A DNA stretch of 64,000 bases from Candidatus Dichloromethanomonas elyunquensis. GTDB lineage: Bacteria; Bacillota; Desulfitobacteriia; Desulfitobacteriales; Syntrophobotulaceae. The stretch covers positions 62,001-126,000 of the forward strand of contig LNDB01000008.1 of NCBI GenBank assembly GCA_001515265.1, in the 5' to 3' direction. Shown piece by piece: positions 9,122 through 16,602 of this stretch (position 1 is its first letter; every line of letters starts with the position of its first letter). The position numbers and the translations under genes were made by a program. The notes beneath the pieces were generated by a model. It did no database searches. It saw nothing but the letters and a program-made list of their open reading frames with translations, and was not told where the DNA came from.

Positions 9122-10789
9122 ATGAAAATATATTTTTATGGTGCGAGTGAAACGGTAACGGGATCATCTTATCTCATTCAAACGGGAAATTTTAACCTGT
9201 TGATTGATTGTGGGATGTTCCAGGGAGCCAAAGCTGTTAAAGAACTCAATTATGGTGATTTTCCTTTTGATCCCAAAACAATTGACGCCATGATTCTAAC
9301 GCACGCCCATATCGATCACTCCGGTTTAATCCCGAAGCTCACCAAAAATGGATACAGAGGTCCAATCTACACCACAAAAGAATCCATTGATTTTTGCTCT
9401 TTTCTTCTACCCGACAGCGGTCATATTCAAGAAATGGAAATTAAAAGAAAAAATCGAAAAAGGGCCAGAGCCGGTTTGCCTTTGTTGGAACCCATCTATA
9501 CTGTACAAGAAGGATACAACGCCATCAAAGCGTTTGTCCCGGTCCGGTATAAGGAAAGTTTACTTCTTTCTCCCGGTATTTCCGCTGTATTGTATGATGC
9601 AGGGCATATTCTCGGTTCAGCCCACGTTGTTCTTGATATTGAAGAAGGCGGAACTACCAAAAAGATTCTTTTTTCCGGAGATATCGGAACTGCAAATCAG
9701 CCTTACATTGAAGATCCTACCACCATTCAAGAAGCTGATTATATTATTATGGAAACTACTTACGGGGATCGTTTACATAAGGATAAAGAAAAACGGGAAG
9801 AAATATTGGCGGATATCATCAATCAAGCGTGCGCCAAGGGGGGGAATATCATTATTCCGGCCTTTGCCCTGGAGCGGACACAAGATATTCTTTATTATCT
9901 GGAAAAACTGCAAATGGATGGAAGAATTCCTGTTTTGCCTGTATATATCGACAGTCCGTTAGCCGTATCAGCAACTAAAATTTTTATTAAGGATGCCGAA
10001 AACTTTGATGATGAGAGTACCGACTTAATTAAACGCGGTAGCAATCCTCTGACCATGAAAAATCTGCATTTTAGTGAAACGGCGGAAGACTCCATCAAAC
10101 TCAATGAAATATCCCAAGGTGTCATTATCATTTCCGCCAGTGGGATGGCAGATGCAGGAAGAATTAAACACCATTTAAAACATAATTTATGGCGCCCTAA
10201 TGCTACCGTTATCTTTGTTGGATACCAGGCAGAAGGAACGCTTGGCCGAAAACTGATCGAGGGAGCAAAAGAGGTAACAATCCATGGCGAAACAATTTCT
10301 GTGAATGCCCAGATTTCCAGGCTTCCCGGATTTTCAGCTCATGCCGACCAGTCTGAACTTCTCAATTGGGTTAAAGCTGCTGGGCAGAATGCCAAAAATA
10401 TTATTCTTGTCCATGGAGAAAAAAATTCGATTGAAGAATTCTCGTCACTTATCGAAAAGAATTTAGGGAAAAAACCGATCGTACCTGTTCTTGGTGAAGT
10501 TATTGAGTTCAAAGCAGGAGACGCGATCAGGACTAAACCGGAAAAACCATGGCTTGAAGCAATGCAGAAAGAGCAAAGCAGGAATTATCCTAACCAAAAG
10601 GTTACTCCGCAAAGATTTACACCTTCCAGAAAGATATCGCTTTCCGAAGTCAACCATTCATATAACAAGTTGCGTAAGAATCTCAAAAACTTCATTGAAA
10701 CCGCAAGGAGAAACAGAGACTATACCCGTATTGTACAAACTTTTGAAAAAATAACCAGAATGCTGCAAGAATCCAACACAGACCAATAA
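9122..10789 (+). CDS. Beta-CASP metallo-beta-lactamase RNase-type hydrolase
   Basis: A 555-residue MBL-fold protein with the zinc motif THAHIDH (His61, His63, Asp65, His66), later ligands in AGHILGSAH and SGDIG, and a beta-CASP insertion starting around METTYGDR, ending with GFSAHADQ and LVHGE. This is the CPSF73/Ysh1-like group of zinc-dependent endo/exoribonucleases. It is distinct from RNase J, which is usually closely linked to other genes. ATG 9122 is chosen because GGAGGAG lies 8 bases upstream; GTG 9113 falls inside that site. It follows degU by 24 bp and may share its transcript. The C-terminal ~70 residues are basic and could contact RNA. Confidence 0.85.
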   Translation: MKIYFYGASETVTGSSYLIQTGNFNLLIDCGMFQGAKAVKELNYGDFPFDPKTIDAMILTHAHIDHSGLIPKLTKNGYRGPIYTTKESIDFCSFLLPDSGHIQEMEIKRKNRKRARAGLPLLEPIYTVQEGYNAIKAFVPVRYKESLLLSPGISAVLYDAGHILGSAHVVLDIEEGGTTKKILFSGDIGTANQPYIEDPTTIQEADYIIMETTYGDRLHKDKEKREEILADIINQACAKGGNIIIPAFALERTQDILYYLEKLQMDGRIPVLPVYIDSPLAVSATKIFIKDAENFDDESTDLIKRGSNPLTMKNLHFSETAEDSIKLNEISQGVIIISASGMADAGRIKHHLKHNLWRPNATVIFVGYQAEGTLGRKLIEGAKEVTIHGETISVNAQISRLPGFSAHADQSELLNWVKAAGQNAKNIILVHGEKNSIEEFSSLIEKNLGKKPIVPVLGEVIEFKAGDAIRTKPEKPWLEAMQKEQSRNYPNQKVTPQRFTPSRKISLSEVNHSYNKLRKNLKNFIETARRNRDYTRIVQTFEKITRMLQESNTDQ

Positions 10790-10793
10790 TCGG

Positions 10794-11384
10794 CTAAATC
10801 CAGGTGTACTCCGCAGTTTGACGCTTGATTCCTGAAAGAAAGCGCATGATTTCTTCCCGTCTTTTTACTGCAATCCGGCGTCCGGTCTTAGAGTAAACTT
10901 TTTTAGGCAAAGCTTCGGCAAAGGTTTGTATTCTCATCAGGGCATCTTCAGGGCTTGCAATTAAGGCGTCATGTCCAACCAGACTGAATAACTTCATTAA
11001 TCCTATATTTCCCAAATTATCAAGAATATTGGCATCTCTGAGGTAGACTGATTCATCACTGTTTCCGGGCTCCGAGTAGTACATATGAAATTCAATGGCC
11101 TCAAGTATAACAGGCAGTTTTTCGGGATCGATTTCATATTTTTTAAGGAGATTCATAGCGATTCCTTTGGAACGCAGGGTATGATCTACATTGGGCAAAG
11201 TATAAACAGGGTATTTGCCGGTATCATGAAGCATAGCCGAAATATAGAGGATTTCATCGTCCAAGATGAGGTGACAGGAAAGTTCTTTGGCCAAGTGATA
11301 GACCCTCTGGCAGTGTTTCCAGCCCAGAGCCGGATGAGCCCCGGATTTTTGAAGGATATTATAGAGTTCTTTCGTAATGTCCAT
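10794..11384 (-). CDS. HD-domain metal-dependent phosphohydrolase
   Basis: A 196-residue HD protein. The motif series H...HD...H is visible: HCQRVYHLA, AMLHDTGKYP, and a later HMYY region, consistent with a YedJ/YqeK-like hydrolase of nucleotides or phosphate esters. Substrate is unknown. It converges on the RNase gene with only a 4-bp gap. GGTGGG precedes the start. Confidence 0.75.
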   Translation of the reverse strand: MDITKELYNILQKSGAHPALGWKHCQRVYHLAKELSCHLILDDEILYISAMLHDTGKYPVYTLPNVDHTLRSKGIAMNLLKKYEIDPEKLPVILEAIEFHMYYSEPGNSDESVYLRDANILDNLGNIGLMKLFSLVGHDALIASPEDALMRIQTFAEALPKKVYSKTGRRIAVKRREEIMRFLSGIKRQTAEYTWI

Positions 11385-11495
11385 ATGTATCCCACCTTTC
11401 GTCTATTAATTTAGGCAATATAACAAAAAAATCCTTCCGTAAAAAAGAAAACCTATCGTCAGCATATTTGATTTTTATCCAAAAAAATTGTTTAT

Positions 11496-11523
11496 TTGTT
11501 CTTTTCATTCACCGCTATATAAT
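11496..11523 (+). promoter_or_regulatory. Sigma-A type promoter for the DnaD-like gene
   Basis: TTGTTC at 11496-11501 and TATAAT at 11518-11523 with a 16-bp spacer. Predicted initiation near 11530 makes an ATG at 11544 almost leaderless, supporting TTG 11580 as the real start. Confidence 0.55.
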
Positions 11524-11579
11524 ATAATATTTAATATGAGAAAATGAGTTTTCTGTATATCTGCAATGAGGTGGTTTTT

Positions 11580-12326
11580 TTGACTAATAATAATGTTTAT
11601 GGGGGCTTTTCACAAGCTCTTTTCTTTTCAGGTTCCGTATCCATACCCAGCTTATTGCTGGATTATTATACGGATCTGGGAATCGCGGACAGGGAAATGA
11701 TGTTCATTATCCATATTATTTTTGAAGTCAGTCGGCTACAAACCGAAGATCTGGATGTACAGATCATGAGGAAAATGGGGATCACTTCCACAGAATTGAA
11801 AAGCTTGGTTCAGTCTTTGAAAAACAAAGGCTTTCTGGCGATAAACACGAAATCCCAGAAAAATGGCAATAACCTGATTTACGATTTCAGCGGTCTCATT
11901 GATCAATTATTTGAATTATGGGGCATTAGTCAATATCGGCTCATGGAAGCCTTGGAACAGGGGGTTAATGAAAATAATCACTGTGCTGATGTCGACACCG
12001 CTTCAGCCAAGCTCATTTCATTATTTGAAAAGGAACTAGGTCGTCCTTTAACCGGATTTGAATGTGAGCATATCGAAAAATGGCTGTTTTCTGGGAACTC
12101 TGAGGATTTGGTTATTGAAGCGTTAAGAAGGGGTGTCAGCGCCGGGATCAGAAATTTTCGCTACCTGGATTCCATATTAAGAGAGTGGGAGAAAAAAGGG
12201 ATACGAACCCTTCAGGAGGTGGAAGCGGAGGATCAGCACTTCCAATCGAGACAATCCAAAAAGGGAGAAAAAGAAGCTAAACCCTTTGCTTCCGGCAAGA
12301 ATAAGTACGATAATATTTACCTTTAA
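11580..12326 (+). CDS. dnaD: DnaD-domain replication initiation protein
   Basis: A 248-residue protein with an N-terminal winged-helix region (GGFSQALFFSGSVSIPSLLL onward, typical of DnaD_N) and a C-terminal DnaD/DnaB_2 domain (residues about 145-205) with FECEHIEKWL and YLDSILREW. DnaD works with DnaB and DnaI at oriC or restart forks to load the replicative helicase. TTG 11580 is chosen because GAGGTGG precedes it; an upstream in-frame ATG at 11544 lacks a ribosome site. The neighbouring dnaI-like gene completes a loading pair. Confidence 0.82.
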   Translation: MTNNNVYGGFSQALFFSGSVSIPSLLLDYYTDLGIADREMMFIIHIIFEVSRLQTEDLDVQIMRKMGITSTELKSLVQSLKNKGFLAINTKSQKNGNNLIYDFSGLIDQLFELWGISQYRLMEALEQGVNENNHCADVDTASAKLISLFEKELGRPLTGFECEHIEKWLFSGNSEDLVIEALRRGVSAGIRNFRYLDSILREWEKKGIRTLQEVEAEDQHFQSRQSKKGEKEAKPFASGKNKYDNIYL

Positions 12327-12367
12327 GATATACAAGCATATCCGATTACGCAGGGAGGGGAATTGAA

Positions 12368-13186
12368 TTGGAAAGTACAGAAAGCGTTTTGAAAAGGGTT
12401 ATGAACAAAAATACGGTTCGAAATCATGATTCAGGAACCCTTTTTTCCGGAGGGAATGACAATACGGAAAAATGTCCTCTCTGTAAAGACCGCGGAATTA
12501 TTTTGCAGGGTGATACGGCTGTGCCCTGTTCCTGTATGGAAAAACAAAGAACAGATAATCGTTTTCGGTATGCCCGTCTCTCCAGGGAGCTGCTGAATTG
12601 CCGTTTTGAAAGATTTCATCTGGACTATTACCGGTCTTTGGACGGAACCGATCATCTGAATAACGCCAAAAAAGCTCTTGCCGCTTCACAAGATTTTACC
12701 GATAAAATTATAGACAATCCCCATGAAGTCGGATTGCTTTTTACAGGTCCTGTCGGAAGCGGAAAAACTTTTCTCGCTGCTTCCATAGCCAATCTCCTCA
12801 TCGAAAAACAGTGCAGTCTGCTTTTTCTCATTGTTCCTGACCTGCTAGATGAACTCAGGGCCACTTTTGCCCATAAAAATGAAACTTCGGAATTTGATTT
12901 GCTGGATATTGCCCGTACCATACCCATACTGATATTAGACGATCTTGGAGCCCATAATTATACGGAATGGTCTCGCAACAGGATTTATTCCATCTTAAAT
13001 TACCGGATGAATGAACAGCTTCCGACCGTCATTACAACCAATCTTAATTTCGAAGAAATTGAACACTATCTTGGAGAAAGAACTTGTTCCAGGCTTCTCC
13101 AAATGTGCAGGGTGTTCCGCTTATCCACAGAACAGGACATCCGTATGCAGAATTATGTCAAGAGGGAGAATCTGAAAGAGAAATAA
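12368..13186 (+). CDS. dnaI: DnaI/DnaC-like helicase-loader ATPase
   Basis: A 272-residue AAA+ protein. An N-terminal zinc-binding cluster (CPLCKDRG then CSC, residues about 37-57) precedes the ATPase domain with Walker A GPVGSGKT (about residues 124-131), Walker B ILILDDLG and a sensor/arginine region near ERTCSRL. It loads the DnaC-type replicative helicase with the DnaD protein encoded 41 bp upstream. Translation starts at TTG behind AGGGAGGGGA. Family DnaI versus IstB is resolved by the zinc cluster and the dnaD neighbour; no transposase is nearby. Confidence 0.85.
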   Translation: MESTESVLKRVMNKNTVRNHDSGTLFSGGNDNTEKCPLCKDRGIILQGDTAVPCSCMEKQRTDNRFRYARLSRELLNCRFERFHLDYYRSLDGTDHLNNAKKALAASQDFTDKIIDNPHEVGLLFTGPVGSGKTFLAASIANLLIEKQCSLLFLIVPDLLDELRATFAHKNETSEFDLLDIARTIPILILDDLGAHNYTEWSRNRIYSILNYRMNEQLPTVITTNLNFEEIEHYLGERTCSRLLQMCRVFRLSTEQDIRMQNYVKRENLKEK

Positions 13187-13236
13187 AAGGGATTAGGTTT
13201 AAAAAACGAATAAATAAAGTAGAATTTGCGTACAGA

Positions 13237-13274
13237 CCTATGCATGTCCCGGTGAGGAACTGCATAGGTTTTTT
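13237..13274 (+). terminator. Terminator of the dnaD-dnaI unit
   Basis: ACCTATGCA (13237-13245) pairs perfectly with TGCATAGGT (13261-13269) and is followed by a six-T run. Confidence 0.88.
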
Positions 13275-13306
13275 AGTAGGAATTGCGTAATCGGAGGTGT
13301 AATCAA

Positions 13307-13861
13307 TTGGCGAAATTTATTACCATTCAAAGAAAGTATTTTCTGTATGGCGGTTTGGTATTGGCGGTTGCAGTTATGAGTTTATTGGGATTTAATTTGT
13401 TTGGCAGCATAAATACAAATTCTACGCCTGAACAACTAGAACCTGAAATGAAAATTCTCAGTATTGAATTTGATCCGCAGATTGTAATCAAGGATTTAAC
13501 TTATGGAAAAGAAGTTTTCAAGGGAATTCAGACCCTGTCCAACAGCAATTTTAAAGTGTCAGCAGTGGTACAAAACATGACAGAAAAAACGATGAACAAT
13601 GTGCCGATTAAAATAACCATTACTTCGCTGGATGATAAAGCCAAGCAGACGAGTAAAGAGGGAAAAATTCCGACCCTTGAACCTGGGGCAACGGCAAAAA
13701 TTGCTTTTGAGAATATTAAAGCGCTAGGTGACGGGAAGGGGAAAAGCGCAACCGCGGGGCAGCATGAGATGACACTCTCGATTAAGGCCAATACCGAAGA
13801 CAGTCTGACTCATACTACAGAAGCTAAAGTAATTTTTAATGTCGATACAACGGTAAAATAA
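13307..13861 (+). CDS. Membrane-anchored beta-rich extracellular protein, function unknown
   Basis: A 184-residue protein with a basic start, one membrane segment (about residues 9-30), then an exported domain of alternating beta strands with VSAVVQNMTEKTMNNVPIKI and PTLEPGATAKIAFENI. This pattern is that of an immunoglobulin-like CARDB/DUF domain used for adhesion or protein contacts. No catalytic motif is seen. The start TTG 13307 is chosen because GGAGGTG lies 8 bases upstream; a TTG at 13283 lacks a site. It lies alone between two terminators, so it is monocistronic. Confidence 0.6.
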   Translation: MAKFITIQRKYFLYGGLVLAVAVMSLLGFNLFGSINTNSTPEQLEPEMKILSIEFDPQIVIKDLTYGKEVFKGIQTLSNSNFKVSAVVQNMTEKTMNNVPIKITITSLDDKAKQTSKEGKIPTLEPGATAKIAFENIKALGDGKGKSATAGQHEMTLSIKANTEDSLTHTTEAKVIFNVDTTVK

Positions 13862-13882
13862 TAGACCAGAAACAGTTACAAT

Positions 13883-13930
13883 AAAATGGGGCTGTTGCAA
13901 AACTAGTTTTGCAGCACCCCATTTTGTTTT
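13883..13930 (+). terminator. Strong terminator hairpin
   Basis: AAAATGGGG at 13883 pairs with CCCCATTTT ending at 13925, with an inner TTGCAAAACT/AGTTTTGCA stem and a following GTTTTT. The long symmetric stem may act in both directions. Confidence 0.88.
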
Positions 13931-13988
13931 TAACCTGCTAATAGTATAATATGATGTAAAAACAATTTAATGGAGTAATACAGGGAAA

Positions 13989-14558
13989 ATGAAAAGGGCT
14001 GCTCTGATCCTCAAAGAGAAACTATATAATGAGATAAGTCCTATTTTGCCGTTAGCAAATTATCAGGCGATATCCAGAACGGATAACGGGATAGAAGCTC
14101 TCAGAATGGCGCAGCGGGTAGAACCCGATCTTATCTTATGCGGATGGGATGTTTCCGGATTATCTGCGCTGGATTTAACCCAAAACTTGGTTCAATCGAA
14201 AATCTGTCCTGTTATATTAATTCTTGATCCCAAAGAATACGGAAATATTCAACTTGCCGTGAAAACCGATATTCATCATATCCTCACATCACCGGTCAGA
14301 GCAGGAGACGTGATTGCCGGAATTATTCAAGCGGAGTACAGGTTTGAACGTGATTTGCAATATGAAAAAGAAATAGGAAAACTTAATGATGAACTAAAAA
14401 CCAGGAAATTGGTGTATCAGGCAGTATTGATCCTGATCTCTTCCGGACTTGGGGAGGAAGAAGCATACTCCGCCATCCGTTCTGAAGCAATGACTTCAAG
14501 AAAAACACTCCGTTCTGTAGCCGGCGATATCATCAAAGGCACTTGGAGACCTGCATGA
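13989..14558 (+). CDS. ANTAR-domain antiterminator with degenerate receiver
   Basis: A 189-residue AmiR/EutV-like protein. Residues about 1-115 follow a receiver fold, but where the phosphoacceptor Asp should be (LILCGWDVSGL) there is Gly, so it is probably not phosphorylated. A coiled-coil stretch (LQYEKEIGKLNDELKTRK) leads to a C-terminal three-helix ANTAR domain (VYQAVLILISSGLGEEEAYS...) that binds paired hairpins in nascent RNA. Such pseudo-receivers, as in AmiR, are controlled by protein partners. The target transcript is not evident. Its stop overlaps the next start (ATGA). Confidence 0.75.
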   Translation: MKRAALILKEKLYNEISPILPLANYQAISRTDNGIEALRMAQRVEPDLILCGWDVSGLSALDLTQNLVQSKICPVILILDPKEYGNIQLAVKTDIHHILTSPVRAGDVIAGIIQAEYRFERDLQYEKEIGKLNDELKTRKLVYQAVLILISSGLGEEEAYSAIRSEAMTSRKTLRSVAGDIIKGTWRPA

Positions 14559-15538
14559 ACAAAATTTCGGTTGTCCTTCTCTTCGTGGGTAATATTCTTT
14601 TATGGTTTATCCTGGCGCCCTTTGTGATTTTATATGGGCCATTTGACTCTTTGCAGCTTTTTACCGTAGGATCTATTGTAACTTCCAGACACCCTCAAAT
14701 TGCGGAATTTTTTATGCCGGAATCGAAGGTTGCTGCAATTACGCAATCGTTTGGACAAAAAAATATTTCTGTCGAACCGGTAATTTTGAATAAAGACAGT
14801 GTTACCGTGGATCAAAAGAACCACCTTCGGATTGAAACGGTTGAAGGGAAATATTTTAACGGAAAGGTTATGTTAGTTGAGGATCCGAATCAAGTACAAG
14901 TTGCTGTAACGCGGGAACTTGGAACAGCCGGACAGAGGCTATCCCAAATGGTTTCTGATCACGGGGCAGTCGCGGGAATTAATGCCGGAGGCTTTTATGA
15001 TCCTAATGCGCAGGGGAATGGGGCCTATCCGGATGGAATTACGGTGGTAAATAACCAGATCGTTCATAATCGTATGGGAAATAACCCGGCAGAAACGATC
15101 GGCTTCAATTCTCAGGGGAAACTCGTTTTGGGGAATATGACAGAGTCCGAGATCGTATCCCGTGATATTCAAAATGCCGTCAGTTTTTATCCCAATCTAA
15201 TCGTTGAAGGAAAGCCGCAGATTAATGGGGACGGAGGATGGGGATTAGCTCCAAGAACGGGGATTGGGCAGAAAGCGGACGGAACGGTTATTTTTGTTGT
15301 TATCGATGGCAGGCAGCCGGGGCGGAGCATGGGTGCAACCATGAGAGACCTGATGAATATTTTTCTTGAATACGGAGCAGTTAATGCTGCCAACTTAGAT
15401 GGGGGATCATCCACAGAGATGGTTTATCATGGGCAAATCGTAAACAGTCTTTGGAGCCTTTACGGCGAACGGTATATACCCTCGGCTTTTATTGTCTTGC
15501 CCAGTAAAACAACGGAGTTAAACCTTGCGAAAAACTAA
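14555..15538 (+). CDS. Membrane-anchored phosphodiester glycosidase (NAGPA family), copy 1
   Basis: A 327-residue protein with one N-terminal membrane helix (about residues 5-28) and an exterior phosphodiester glycosidase domain related to the mammalian uncovering enzyme NAGPA and bacterial YoqH/SpoIID-region exopolysaccharide proteins. Characteristic stretches are GINAGGFYDPNAQGNGAYPD, VNNQIVHN, GIGQKADGT, NLDGGSSTEMVYHG and GERYIPSAF. Members cleave sugar-phosphodiester bonds in cell-surface polymers; substrate here unknown. ATG 14555 overlaps the upstream stop and has GGAG six bases before it. A paralogue lies at 61890, also followed by a partner gene. Confidence 0.85.
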   Translation: MNKISVVLLFVGNILLWFILAPFVILYGPFDSLQLFTVGSIVTSRHPQIAEFFMPESKVAAITQSFGQKNISVEPVILNKDSVTVDQKNHLRIETVEGKYFNGKVMLVEDPNQVQVAVTRELGTAGQRLSQMVSDHGAVAGINAGGFYDPNAQGNGAYPDGITVVNNQIVHNRMGNNPAETIGFNSQGKLVLGNMTESEIVSRDIQNAVSFYPNLIVEGKPQINGDGGWGLAPRTGIGQKADGTVIFVVIDGRQPGRSMGATMRDLMNIFLEYGAVNAANLDGGSSTEMVYHGQIVNSLWSLYGERYIPSAFIVLPSKTTELNLAKN

Positions 15539-16580
15539 GAAAATCCTCATTATTTTCCTGACTTCGATTGCTTTTCAGTTTGCGGCTTTTTCAATTTTGA
15601 ATTGGAAAGCCGATCAATTGCTGAACTCTTCTTTCCGTTTGGATCACGCCTACTCAGTTGACGCTGACCTGACCAATGCCGAAGAATTTGATTTATCTTA
15701 TAATAATAAATATTTTAGCTATGTTTCCAACCATCAACTCTATATTATAGACCTTTTCAGAAATAAACCGGTTGAGTTTAAGGAAAACCCTTTTACCGCT
15801 GAAGCTATGATGATAGGGTACAAGTGGCTTCCGGACCGGAACATCCTGATCTACGTGAAAAATGACATTGCGAGTCAAACAAGTACGCTTTTTTCTTTAG
15901 ACTTGGATGAGATTTCAGCCCCGGCTTCAGGCTCCAGGTATGAAGCCAAAATGGAACAGATCATTAACTTTTCTATGAATCAAATTTCCGATATTCAAAT
16001 CTCAACCTATACCAATAATTTATATTTTATTTATAGCGATCAAGAAAAAAAGCGAAAAATAGTAAGACTGGATATGATGAAAAATATTAACCGCCTTGAT
16101 TATCAGGACGAACAAGTGAATGCTATGGTTGTCTCCAATCGGTATGGGACGGTATTCCTTCAAACCGGGCGGGGACCATCGAAAACTATCGTATCCCAGT
16201 TGGATAGGGAGAGGACGGTCCTGGCCGAGGGTGAAGATAATGTCCTTTTGGGCTGTCAGGACAACAAAATATATATTGGAAAGCTAAAAAATAACGTACT
16301 GCAGAGTATTAGAGCGGTTCAAACAAATGCGCAGGGAAAAGCACCTCAAGCCCAGAATTTATGGCAGGGAGAAATTCCATTTGATCCGGTTCGCATCAAA
16401 ATCGGTACTGATGATAACGTATTGATCCAAGGTCCGCGAAGGTTGGATAGGATCTCTAATGGCAATCATAACCGCATTAATATTGGAGACGGTGTTATTG
16501 TACTCTCGGATACAGGGAAAATGTATATGCAGATAACCTTAAATCAAGGGAGTTTCAACTATTGCTGGCGTTTGGCCTAA
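15525..16580 (+). CDS. Membrane-anchored beta-propeller-like partner protein, copy 1
   Basis: A 351-residue protein with one N-terminal membrane segment (about 8-26) and a long exported region of repeated short beta strands (YFSYVSNHQLYIIDL, WLPDRNILIYV, NNLYFIYSDQ, NKIYIGKLKNN), suggesting a propeller-like fold. No catalytic motif is recognised. It overlaps the glycosidase stop by 14 bp and starts at TTG, so the two are translationally coupled. The same two-gene order is repeated at 61890-64000, where the partner shares WLPDRN and YIG-KNN motifs, implying a conserved two-component surface module. Confidence 0.65.
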   Translation: MRKTKKILIIFLTSIAFQFAAFSILNWKADQLLNSSFRLDHAYSVDADLTNAEEFDLSYNNKYFSYVSNHQLYIIDLFRNKPVEFKENPFTAEAMMIGYKWLPDRNILIYVKNDIASQTSTLFSLDLDEISAPASGSRYEAKMEQIINFSMNQISDIQISTYTNNLYFIYSDQEKKRKIVRLDMMKNINRLDYQDEQVNAMVVSNRYGTVFLQTGRGPSKTIVSQLDRERTVLAEGEDNVLLGCQDNKIYIGKLKNNVLQSIRAVQTNAQGKAPQAQNLWQGEIPFDPVRIKIGTDDNVLIQGPRRLDRISNGNHNRINIGDGVIVLSDTGKMYMQITLNQGSFNYCWRLA

Positions 16581-16602
16581 ATAAAGCTAAATTTATTTAG
16601 GC
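16575..16602. terminator. Convergent dyad spanning both stop codons
   Basis: GCCTAAATAAA (16575-16585) and TTTATTTAGGC (16592-16602) form a perfect 11-bp inverted repeat with a 6-nt loop. It contains the stop codons of both convergent genes and is a plausible bidirectional terminator, although A/T-rich. Confidence 0.5.
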
